A stretch of DNA of 64,000 bases from Penelope pileata (lineage: Eukaryota; Chordata; Aves; Galliformes; Cracidae). Below are positions 50,701 through 58,564 of the stretch, piece after piece (within the stretch, counting starts at the first letter, position 1; each line of letters starts with the position of its first letter). Where the stretch lies: positions 124,001-188,000 of the forward strand of contig WBMW01001709.1 in assembly GCA_013396635.1 (NCBI GenBank), written 5' to 3'. The notes beneath the pieces are model-generated. The model saw nothing but the letters and a program-made list of their open reading frames with translations. It did no database searches and was not told the DNA's origin. The translations under genes and the position numbers were made by a program.

Positions 50701-51334
50701 AGGGGGCACGGGGAGGGTGCGTCCGTTACCTGTTATTCGGGGACTTTCGGGCCATGGAGCCTGCCTTTGTTTTCTTTCTGGAATAGTCACTATCGAAGGG
50801 TAACACTGATGCATAGCCATGTTCTGCTTCTAGGGACAAAGTCAGCATTAGTGGCAATATATTTTTTTCCATGCATTTTTTTCCTCCTTTGCGGGAACGC
50901 TAGGGTAAAGAACAGAATTTTGTTCGGTTGATTTGTTTGGATCGGATTCCGGCATCCCTCAAAGCAGCCCCCCCCGCTTCCCCTACACACACACAGGGAT
51001 AAAGGCAACGGAGGGCAACGCGCCCCAAAAAGTGCCACCACCGCGGGGTTCCCCCGCGCCATGCAACGGCCCTGAGGTGCTCCCCACGGACACGCCGTCC
51101 CCAGGCACAAAACAACGACCGAAAAAAATGGGAAATAAAGCGGAAAGGCGATGGCCGCTCCTCCGCGGTGCCACGCGCGGCTCTGAGGCGCGGGGTCGGG
51201 CCCGGCCCGGCCGCGGCCGCCTCACAACAAAGGGAGAGCGGCTGCGAGCGTCGCGGCCCTGCGCCCGTACCTCGGTCTCTTCTCTCCAAGTACTCGGCCG
51301 CTTCCAGGAGAATTAACAGAGAGTTCAGCTCCAT
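17615..51334 (-). CDS. MXD4: MAX dimerisation protein 4 (MAD4), full coding region in six exons
   Basis: MXD4 is a nuclear bHLH-zipper repressor. It dimerises with MAX, binds CACGTG E-boxes and recruits SIN3-HDAC, opposing MYC during differentiation. The exons are 51334-51271, 50829-50730, 42636-42607, 21698-21584, 18910-18751 and 17763-17615. They splice in frame to 205 residues, against about 209 in human. Residues 1-20 form the SIN3-interaction helix (MELNSLLILLEAAEYLERRD). The basic region and helix-loop-helix span about 55-103 and carry the E-box contact triad H58, E62 and R66. The leucine zipper follows, with heptad positions L105, A112, L119, L126 and L133. The tail is Ser/Asp/Glu-rich (about 140-205). 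All introns are GT-AG. The coding span of 33.7 kb is large because of introns 2 and 3. The paralogues MXD1, MXD3 and MXI1 differ in the N-terminal helix and tail, and synteny with HAUS3 supports MXD4. Confidence 0.97.
17764..18750 (-). other. MXD4: MXD4 intron 5
   Basis: A 987-bp GT-AG intron with no recognisable repeat or RNA gene. Confidence 0.9.
18751..18910 (-). CDS. MXD4: MXD4 coding exon 5 (leucine zipper)
   Basis: The acceptor CCCTTTAAG is followed by KLEEQDRKALNIKEQLQREH and on through SVQGMERIRTDSMGSTISTD to SEQ plus one base, before the donor GTAACT. It is 160 nt, entering at phase 0 and leaving at phase 1. It encodes the zipper that pairs with MAX and the start of the Ser/Thr-rich tail. 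Confidence 0.96.
18911..21583 (-). other. MXD4: MXD4 intron 4
   Basis: A 2.7-kb GT-AG intron. It has small homopolymer runs (A-run near 19110, T-run near 20405) and a short TA repeat near 19415. No CR1 and no secondary gene recognised. Confidence 0.9.
21584..21698 (-). CDS. MXD4: MXD4 coding exon 4 (helix-loop-helix)
   Basis: The acceptor AATTGCAG is followed by G, completing R65, then RAKLRLYLEQLKQLVPLG and on to LLKRAKMHIK before the donor GTAAAA. It is 115 nt and ends at phase 0. It carries R66 of the E-box triad, helix 1, the loop (GPDSTRHTT) and most of helix 2. Confidence 0.96.
22685..22718. repeat. Short tandem duplication (20-base unit, 1.7 copies)
   Basis: GTGAGCAACATCTG occurs at 22685-22698 and again at 22705-22718, separated by AATTAT. 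A simple local duplication with no evident function. Confidence 0.85.
24731..25165 (-). repeat. CR1 LINE 3' fragment (about 435 bp)
   Basis: Starts with ACAGAATCATCACAGAATC and continues through GGTTGGAAGGGACCTCACAG, the CAGCCTGGCCCTGAGCACC block, GGGGCACCCACAGCTCTCTG, AAGAATTTCTTCCTAACATC and CCCCTTGTCCTATCACT. All are diagnostic of the CR1 3' region read in reverse. The right boundary is approximate. It is the longest CR1 copy in the window and has the same strand as MXD4. Confidence 0.93.
35655..35822 (+). repeat. CR1 LINE 3' fragment
   Basis: Reads forward from GGAACAGGCTGCCCAGAG through CCATCCCTGGAGGTGCTCAA, GGGCAGCCTGAGCTGGT and GTAAGGTCCCATCCAACC to CCATTCTATTG, the normal CR1 3' terminus. 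It is antisense to the host intron. Confidence 0.93.
40194..40478 (-). repeat. CR1 LINE 3' fragment
   Basis: Begins TCATAAAATCATTCAGGTTG, then AAGACCTCTAAGATCACC, CCACGTCCCTCAGTGCCAC, CCACCTCCCTGGGCAGCC, AGAAATGTTTCCTAATATC and CTCTTGTCCTATCATTG. All are reverse-complement CR1 3' sequence. Confidence 0.93.
40954..40989. repeat. Tandem duplication of 18 bases
   Basis: GATTTGCAAGTTTGCACT is present twice, back to back, at 40954-40971 and 40972-40989, with a decayed third start (GATCACC) after it. ATTTGCA is an octamer-like half site, but no function can be claimed. Confidence 0.85.
42607..42636 (-). CDS. MXD4: MXD4 coding exon 3, a 30-nt microexon (basic region)
   Basis: Between the acceptor TTTTTAATAG and the donor GTGAGT are exactly 30 bases. 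They complete R55, encode SSHNELEKH (56-64) and begin R65. The histidine and glutamate that read the E-box are both here. It is isolated between introns of 8.1 and 20.9 kb and would be missed by ORF-length methods. Splicing phase is 2 on both sides. Confidence 0.95.
   Translation of the reverse strand, partial: VVAQRTRKT
48178..48237. repeat. AT-rich simple sequence (TATA-type)
   Basis: Repeated ATATAT blocks interrupted by a GCTCACGAAGCATGC segment. Low-complexity DNA inside MXD4 intron 2. Confidence 0.7.
49905..49910. promoter_or_regulatory. CACGTG E-box in MXD4 intron 2
   Basis: A canonical MYC/MAX/MXD site about 1.4 kb downstream of the MXD4 start codon, within the GC-rich shoulder of the CpG island. 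Binding is not shown. Confidence 0.4.
50014..50050. repeat. GAGCA-type short tandem repeat
   Basis: Imperfect pentamer repeats (AGAGC/AAGCA variants), about seven units, in the GC-rich part of MXD4 intron 2. Confidence 0.7.
50730..50829 (-). CDS. MXD4: MXD4 coding exon 2
   Basis: The acceptor TTTGTCCCTAG is followed by AA, which completes a glutamate codon, then AEHGYASVLPFDSDYSRKK and on to SPNN plus AG of a split arginine, before the donor GTAACG. It is 100 nt, entering at phase 1 and leaving at phase 2. This is the linker between the SIN3 helix and the basic region, matching the family motif EHGYAS. Confidence 0.95.
51271..51334 (-). CDS. MXD4: MXD4 coding exon 1 (SIN3-interaction helix)
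   Basis: ATG at 51334-51332. There are 21 codons plus one base before the donor GTACGG at 51270. It encodes the short amphipathic helix that docks on the PAH2 domain of SIN3. The frame is open upstream as far as a GTG at 51394, but the family always starts at this ATG. Confidence 0.95.
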
Positions 51335-51447
51335 GGCTGCGTGTGAGAAGCCGAACCGAGCGCCGAGCCGAGCCCCCCGCCGCCCCCCGACCACTCCGCA
51401 CCGCGCCCCGCGCCGAGTTCACGCGCGGGGGACTCCCGAGTGCCCGG

Positions 51448-51453
51448 TTATAA
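51448..51453 (-). promoter_or_regulatory. MXD4: TATA-like box of MXD4
   Basis: TTATAA in the context CCTTATAACC on the gene strand, about 115 bases upstream of the ATG. Together with a CCAAT box some 55 bases further upstream it gives conventional core-promoter spacing. The element is palindromic, so orientation rests on context. Confidence 0.5.
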
Positions 51454-51506
51454 GGCGCTTGCTCTCAACCTACATTTGACACACGGGCGACGGGCGGCCC
51501 TCGCGC

Positions 51507-51838
51507 CCAATAAGAAAACGGGGTTCGGCGGGGGGGCGGGACGAAGTGCCTCCCCGAGGCCAATGGGCGGCGAGAGCCCCCCTTCCTTTTCCCCTGGCTG
51601 GGGCAGGGAATGTTGACAGATCCCCGTCTCGCCTCCCATTGGCTGGCCGCTATAGTAACAATTTAGAAGCCGAAGCTTAGCAACAGCACGTGGGGCCCGT
51701 CCCCCTCGCAGGTTGATTGGCCGGCTTCTTGAATGTTAAGCAACCAGCGGGTGCTGATTGGCTGACTGGGGCTATGCAAATAAAGGCGAAAGAAGGGGCG
51801 TGTCGCGCTGCCATGCAGGAAGGGCGGGGCCCGCCAAT
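51507..51838. promoter_or_regulatory. MXD4: Cluster of six CCAAT boxes upstream of MXD4
   Basis: CCAAT at 51507-51511, 51560-51564 and 51834-51838; ATTGG at 51638-51642, 51716-51720 and 51757-51761. Five of the six have the GCCAATGGG or GATTGGC-like flanks preferred by NF-Y. Start-to-start spacings are 53, 78, 78, 41 and 77 bases. Confidence 0.75.
51687..51692. promoter_or_regulatory. MXD4: CACGTG E-box in the MXD4 promoter
   Basis: A canonical E-box about 350 bases upstream of the MXD4 ATG, between CCAAT boxes three and four. It is the binding sequence of MYC-MAX and of MXD-MAX dimers, including the product of this gene. Auto- or cross-regulation is inference. Confidence 0.55.
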
Positions 51839-52135
51839 GGGCGCGGGGGGGCACGGCGTTGCTGTGAGGAAGAGGCAGGCGGGGGCGGGTTCTCGGCGGA
51901 GCCTCACGTTACAAACAAACCTAAGGAAAAAATCTGCCAAAAAAAGGGGAAAAGCGAAAAAAAAAAACAGCGGGAGCGGAGGAGTCTGAGCGCCCCCACA
52001 GCCACCCCGGCACAGTCTCCTCTCGCCGCGGGGGTTCAGGGCCGAGGGACGGGCGGGCTGAGGGCACCCAGGCCGCACCGCCGCAGCTCTTGAGGCCACG
52101 CGCGGTGGGTGGAATGCCCATGCGCGGGCCGGGGC

Positions 52136-52145
52136 GCGCATGCGC
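52136..52145. promoter_or_regulatory. NRF1-type palindrome GCGCATGCGC
   Basis: Ten-base palindrome identical to that in the HAUS3 promoter. It sits at the upstream shoulder of the MXD4 CpG island, closer to the putative plus-strand divergent transcript than to MXD4. Confidence 0.55.
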
Positions 52146-52149
52146 CGTG

Positions 52150-52515
52150 AGGGGGCTGAGTGGAGCCGTTCTGCCTGCGAGGTGTCACAGCGGAGCGGCT
52201 CCGGGCAGTGCCCGGGGGTCTCGGAAGGAGCCGAGGTGTCGGGAGAACTTCGGTTGTGTTCTTACAGCCGAGGCTTCAGGCCAAAACTCCTGAAGCCTGC
52301 CGTCAGCCCTCCCGCCGAACACCACTCCCACACACCAGCGGTCCCATCGATGTTAACCAGTTTGTTTACATACGAGCTGCCCAGGAGGGCTGCAGAGTAT
52401 GGCCCTCTGTGTTTGTTCCTTGGGAAAAGACATCAGCTCCTGTGGGCTCAGCTACAGCTTCCTTTCACGAGGAGGAGAGCAAATCAGACTCAAAATGCGC
52501 TGCGGATGGTGCCAG
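52150..52515 (+). ncRNA. Possible first exon of a divergent transcript from the MXD4 CpG island
   Basis: A strong plus-strand splice donor (CCAG before GTGAGG) has its GT at 52516-52517, just beyond the CpG island and NRF1 site. An open frame of 119 codons beginning at 52160 runs through to it, but the composition does not look like a known protein. Divergent, usually non-coding, transcripts are common at CpG islands. The start position is a guess. Confidence 0.3.
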
Positions 52516-52519
52516 GTGA

Positions 52520-55500
52520 GGCAGACACGGGGCTGCTGCAGGGAGTGTTGTATCTGCTGGGAAAAAGCATGACTCCATAAATCACACAACAGAAGGGAGT
52601 TCAATGTTCAATGCATAGGTGGTGGCAGTAAATAAATAAAATGGCTCTACAATTCCTTACCTGCCACCTAGCCTGTTGAAATTCTGCAGGTGGGTGAGAC
52701 GGTAAGGTCTTTGCTGCAAACCCACCAAAATCAAGGGTAGTTTTGCTGCTGACTCAGCTGGGAGTAGGTTTAGGAACTATTTCACGTTGCTTTCTGCTTT
52801 GGAAATAATACAAAACTCTGTAGGTGTAGGTCTGTAAGGTCCACACAGGAAAGAAAGTTCCCTTTGCCTGACCACACGACATGGGGCACCTAAAAAAAAT
52901 GCAAAGATGGACACATAAGTAAGGCAGCACTGTTCCTGCTGTAGCCAGTGGCCTCGTGCTGCCCCAGATCTGCAGAGAACCTCTATTTCTCAGTATATGC
53001 AGCTAAATGCATTTTAAAGGAAGATGGATGTGATCAGTACACAAACGTAGCTGGGTGAGAGCCCTTGTACAACAAGCAGGGATTTGAATATGGCTTTGCC
53101 AAAGCTCCGAAGCCCTGAAGCCTCTCCTGCTCTTCCCCACCAGACATAACACACGCTGTTCTCCTCTGAAGTGTGTGCATGCATAAAGCGTCTCGCAATG
53201 TTGGTAAGGGCTGCAACACAGGATCCCGTCCAGTCATGAAAATAACTCATTTCTGTGCACCATGGCTCTTGGTCTGAGTTGTAAACTCTGTCAGTTTGCT
53301 TGAGCTGTTGTGCATGTGTTACCACCCATAGAAATTTACAAACACAGCCCCTACAGATGAAATCTGGAATAAATCCACATGCATTTAGGTAGGAGTGGAT
53401 GAACTGTCCCATACCCGACAAATGCAGCACATTGTGTACATTGTACAAATGCACACATTTGCCTGTAGTTGTGTTGAAGACTTTCTGTGCAGCATGCAAT
53501 GATGGGCTGGAGAGCTTAAAGCAGGGTCACCAGGATCATTTCCTAGAGTGAATTCAACTGAGTTCTTCTCAGGAGGCACCATTAAAACTTCTGAAAGTAC
53601 CTGGAATGAGTTGGACTGGACCTGTTGTTATTTGTACCCATGAACCAGGACTAGCTTTGGAGAGGTCCGTGTAGAACTACTGTAAGAACTGAAGGACGTG
53701 CCCTGAGATGCACATATGCTCCAAGGCTTTGCAGATTTGCATCTCTAAATAGCTTTTTTCCATTTCTAGGAGCAAGCAGCAGGAACAGCTGAGTGCTCAA
53801 GGAACAGCTGGCCTCCAGTGATAAAGGGGAGCTGTCACTTCATGAAGTTTAAAAAACTTTATATTTAGAAGCAGAAGGGAGAGCCACCAGTGGCCACACC
53901 CCACAACCTGCACTCGTTATGGTTTGTTCACAGCCTGTGCTTTATGATCGGAGTGCGAGTGTTTACATTTTTAAATGCCATAATGTCTTTGTTTTCCTAA
54001 ATCCATCAGTTGTCCCATGGTGTGACACAGCACACAGGGCTAGTGACGTCAGAATTGCTGACTGCCCTGCACCACAATAGGGCAGAGGTCTGAGGAGAAT
54101 CCTTACTTAGAGAAACTTCCTTCATTCACTGCTCACCACAAGCACACAAAGAAATAATTAATCCTTGTGTGTCTCTCAGATTTGTCTCATTGCAGCTACT
54201 ACATATTTCTTTCCTTCATCTTTTTAAGTTCTCTGTTGTATCTTATCCCTATGTCCAAAACCTTGGCCTCCTTGGCTGTGCCTTGGAGTCCATCCCCCTG
54301 CTTCCTTGGGCATTGCAAGGCTTTAACTAGCAAAGAGCTTTAGCTGTCTTCCCACACAGGCTCTGCACTCAGAGCTGGCACTGACAAGTTCCATCCCCTT
54401 GTCTCAGCATCTCACAGCCCGTTTGATTTCTCATCTCACCTACAGTTCAGATCATGCAATCTTGCATCCTAGATGCAGAAACCTAAACACCTGAAAGGTG
54501 AACAGAAGGAAGTTCAAAAGCAATAATTTTGGCAGTGCTTAAGCCCAATTTGAGATGCTTTAACTACACCTAAACAGAGCTACAAACAAAGCTAAACAGA
54601 GCAGAGCTGAAGATCACTCTCCAGTCCTGGTCTCAAACAGCAGACAATCACTGCAGCCACTTGGCCCTGGCTCTCCCAAGCTGCAACCAGTGCATGTGCA
54701 GCTTTTAGTCTTGTAGTCTCTTTTTTAGACTTTTTCAAGTTCGCTTTTAGTTTGGGTGTTTGGGATTTTTTTGTTTTGTTTTGAAGTTCAAAATGCCTGA
54801 AGATACACTGCAGTAAATCAGAGAGCTGCTTTCAGAGCCTAAAACTGAGGTTATGTGCCATGAAGATATATGGGATCTGGGGGATAATGAATTGTTGCTG
54901 CAGTTTTGAAAGACTGTAGCATAGAAGGAGTCAATGTGTTTGCAGTGTCATCTGGACCAGTCCCTGGGTGGTGGTACCCCTTGAACTGCACTGACACGTG
55001 GGCTCAGGGAGTAGCCCAGTCCCAGGACTGTGACAACAAATCAGTATTGATAACGTGGGCCCTACTGACCTGAGTCACTCCCGTCTACTCAGGGTGATGG
55101 GTTCTGTACATGCCCCACTTTCTGCCTGCTCTTGATCAGTTGTTTCCTGCGCTGTTGGAATCACTGGCTTTACAAAAATGGTTGAATTTGTCATGTTCTT
55201 GTTTGGGATTTAGCTAGGGTTTATGAAATGCTATTTTGCTTGAAAGTCAAAACTGAAAAAGTAGCATTTCAAACCAAATACCAGTCCCTTGTAACATCCT
55301 TTTCTTGTTAATTGCAGCATTATGAAAGACAACATTTGTATCTTGGCATCCTTGAGAGTTTGGCTGAGGGACCTTGAATGCCCCCTCCCTGACTGGGAGG
55401 TGCATGGAGCGCGAGGCGTGCGGTACCCTGCCTCCCAGCCCTGGAGCCATCGCTGAGATGAGGCATGAAATTACTCTTAACTGATTGAAGCGAGGCATAG

Positions 55501-58290
55501 ATTGAAAAGCTTGAAAGACACTGATTTACTCCATCATCCTGCTCCACATCAATTCTATTTTACCTAAGACGCGCCTGACAGTTTCGGATATCGTCTTCCT
55601 AGCAAATCTTCACTGATGAGCTGCTCTCAAAGGGCTTTACGGAAGGCAGTGGTACCACTGCTTTCATTTTAAAAGACAAAAAAGAAACAGAGACGTAGGC
55701 AAAAAAACGCAGTGTTGCTGAGCACGGGGAAGAGCTGGAGGAAGGACTGGGTATCCCAGTTCCCAGTGCAGCGTGTAGGACATTACGTTACTCCCCAAAG
55801 GCAGGATTTATTCTATGATTTTGGTTCTGAATCACAGATATGTCATGGCCTTATTATATTCCTCTGGAGTAAGGAGGGGACCTCGTGTACATTTTAAGAT
55901 TCCACAAAATCATATTAAGATCATATTAAGATTCCACAAAGTCTGTAGCACAGTGCAGTGCAAAGATGCTTTCAAGAAACTGTAACTCAGACCCAGTTTG
56001 TGTTAAAGTGCTTTTTGGGGGCATGGGCATCTGCCTGAAGTCGCTGCTTGAAGGAGCTACCGAATTAAACATTTCTGCTTTAACCCGTAACATTTGCTCT
56101 CTTGTTAGGTTACTTTCATAAGAGGAGAGGGAGGCAACTGTGGGCTTCATAAATAAAATCAGTGAGTGGTAATGCAGCCTCAATAGCATCTATTCAATGA
56201 ACATAAAAAAATAACCACATTTTCTCACCCAAGGTGCCTGCTTTCTGTTGTCCGTGAAGTGAATCTTGTCTACTGAGTTTGCAGGAAGAATCTCCAACAA
56301 ATTTGCATTGTTGTTCAGTCTGAAAATCCATGTGACATGGAGGAGTGAGCTCATTTGTCCTGTGGAGATGAACAGAGCTGTTAGCTGCCATTAGTTTCTA
56401 GAATATTTATTACAGATGAGGAAGAAAGAGAGAGAAAAAAAATGGAGAATTAGACTTACAAATTTGAGCATAGAAATCTCTCACCTGGATGCTTAGACGA
56501 CCAAAATCTACTGAGTTGTAAGCTGGGTAAATCAGGTTTTGAGATGAAAAGGAATTAGAGGTGGACTCCTAATGTCTCATATGCAGCCATTCTTCAGGAA
56601 CCAAGCTATGTGCTGTTGCATATGGGCGAACAGATTTTTGTTCATTAAAGGATCGATGCCTATAACATATTTACAGGCCTGCAGTAAGTGTGTAAGCAAA
56701 TCATTAAGTTTTATTCCCAGTAGGGAAGAATTAATGCCTGATGTGGCTGATGCAGATCTACGACTGGGTGCAGGGTTCTGTCCCTTGTGTTGGCCACGAG
56801 TGGATCCAGGTGAGTCTGGAAGAGCGTAGGCGTGTCCCGTACTGTGTGATAGCGATAACAGTGCGTTGCTGTAGCACGGCCAACGTCTTAGACTGCTTAG
56901 TCAAGCTTTGCCAGTTCAGGCCCATAATAGATATTGGTAATTAGGTAAGTAAAATGCTGAAGGAGAGAGGAAACAGTATTGATCCTCAACCTCACACTGT
57001 GAGTACGGTTGGGCCAGTATTACCGCAGTAGAGATAAGAGAGCTAGTGCATCAGCACATGTGTTGAGGAGCAGATCAGAACAGCTCAGATGGTAAATAAC
57101 CTGGACAGCTGCCTGCAGCACCTAAAATAGAGAGCAGCATAAAGACTTGGCAGGTGAGTAGTCAGCAGATGCTGTCTTATCTCTCTATTTGCTTTGGATG
57201 TTTGTGTCTGACCCAAAACATGTTGAAATCAATTTGCATCTTCTCCTCTGTTACGATAGGCACCAGGCTCTAATCAGTTCTGGGCCTAATTAAATGATTT
57301 TCCTCATTGGAAGCTAATTAACCCAACGGAGGAATGAAACTGAATGCTAAATGAGCGCTCTATAGGAACCATATCTGTAACATACGCTTTAGAATAAAAA
57401 ATTATGGGCTTGATTTCTCACTGTCCTACGTAGTCTCTTACTCCACATAAAGCAAGTACCATTTCCTATTCTCTTTTACTGGTGTAAGTACAGAAGCTGA
57501 GCAAAGAGTCAGACAAATGACTGTAGGAAGCTGCTTTCCTCATGCAAAAAACAACAACAACCAAACAAAAAACTAAAGCAAGCAAGAAATCATCAGCGTT
57601 CAGCATCCAAGAAAAGAAAGAACACTGCACAGGAATTGCAGCAAGGAGGCTGGGTACCAGCAAAACACTGGCTGTATGGGCCGTGAGCCCCTAGGCTGGC
57701 TCCCTGGGGAGCCTTTGGGATCTCCGTAAGTCTGCAAGGGAGGATTGGCAGCCTTTGCCCTTGCTGCAGCCCTGGGCAGGGGATGGAGCACCTGGTCTCC
57801 AGAGACCTCCTGGGCCACTCTTGCCTGGGACTGGATGGAGTTTTGCACCAGACTGAGAGAAAATGCAAAGGCAAACTCAGTCCCATCACACTGTGGTGTC
57901 AGGGTATCTGCAAAGGGCAAAGCAGGTAACGTGAACACATGAAATCTGCAGTAATTAATTAGATAATGGGAAATCAATCATGGTAATGAGTATGTAAGCA
58001 TTGGCAGGCTCTAAACATCACTGTGCGGATGGAAGTGATTTAGTGAATGCTTCTTTCAGAGATTGTGGGTGGGAGGCTGCATGGGTCTGGCCAGCAGTGA
58101 TAGTGTGCGGTGCTTTCCTGTACTGCTTTACAGCTCAGCTTCCAAGCCGAGAGCTGGCTATAGTGCTTTGCCTGACATGCTGAACTCAGGCAAAAGGATT
58201 GCTCAACAGCCCCACAACACTTCTGTGACAGGGGTGGAGGGGAAAAGGCACGGCCACCAAAGACACAAACTTGCTGAAAGCAATACACAG
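52520..58290. other. Upstream intergenic region, no gene recognised
   Basis: No open frame here has recognisable products or convincing splice partners. A small AT-rich duplication lies at 55894-55940. A TAAT-rich stretch at about 57190-57370 resembles conserved regulatory DNA in composition. In mammals the next gene on this side is ZFYVE28; none of its exons is visible. Confidence 0.5.
55894..55940. repeat. Nested short duplication (15-base direct repeat, 11-base tandem)
   Basis: TTAAGATTCCACAAA occurs at 55894-55908 and 55926-55940, offset by 32. ATCATATTAAG lies twice in tandem between them (55909-55919 and 55920-55930). Looks like replication slippage. Confidence 0.85.
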
Positions 58291-58293
58291 TCT

Positions 58294-58564
58294 GATAGCG
58301 ATAGGACAAGGGGGAACGGTTTTGCACTAAAAGGAGGGAGATTCAGATGAGATGTTAGGAGGAAATTCTTTACTCAGAGGGTGGTGAGCCACTGGCACAG
58401 CTGCCCAGAGAGCTGTGGGTGCCCCATCCCTGGAGGTGCTCAGGGCCAGGCTGGATGGGGCCCTGGGCAGCCTGAGCTGGTGGGAGGCACCCAGCCCATG
58501 GCAGGGGTTGGGACTGGGTGGGCTGTAAGGTCCCTTCCACCCTAAGCCATTCTGTGATTCTGTG
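58294..58564 (+). repeat. CR1 LINE 3' fragment
   Basis: Forward CR1 3' region: GATAGCGATAGGACAAGGGG, AGGAGGAAATTCTTTACTC, GGGTGCCCCATCCCTGGAGG, GTAAGGTCCCTTCCACC and the terminal CCATTCTGTGATTCTGTG. One of the best preserved copies in the window. Confidence 0.94.

Larger units (their letters stand above)
42637..50729 (-). other. MXD4: MXD4 intron 2 (8.1 kb)
   Basis: GT-AG intron between exon 2 and the microexon. It is GC-rich near the promoter end (about 49.6-50.7 kb), with a CACGTG E-box at 49905-49910 and a GAGCA-type simple repeat at 50014-50050. Elsewhere there is an AT-rich TATATA stretch at about 48178-48237. No CR1. Long frames here (for example 45121-45633 and 49593-50282) show no recognisable protein. 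Confidence 0.9.
50230..52250 (-). promoter_or_regulatory. MXD4: MXD4 CpG island and promoter
   Basis: A GC- and CpG-dense block covers MXD4 exons 1 and 2, the 440-bp intron 1 and about 0.9 kb upstream. It holds the TATA-like box, six CCAAT boxes, an E-box and an NRF1-type palindrome listed separately. Open frames in both directions here are GC-driven. Transcription of MXD4 most likely starts near 51420, which would give a 5' UTR of about 85 nt. Confidence 0.85.

Noticed and set aside
49593..50803. Long open frames on both strands near MXD4 exon 2
   Set aside because: Located in a CpG-rich intron flank with low-complexity translations. The real coding sequence here is only the 100-nt MXD4 exon 2.
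51335..51394. Twenty-codon N-terminal extension of MXD4
   Set aside because: The frame opens on GTG, lies in the probable 5' UTR, and the MXD family begins at the ATG at 51334.
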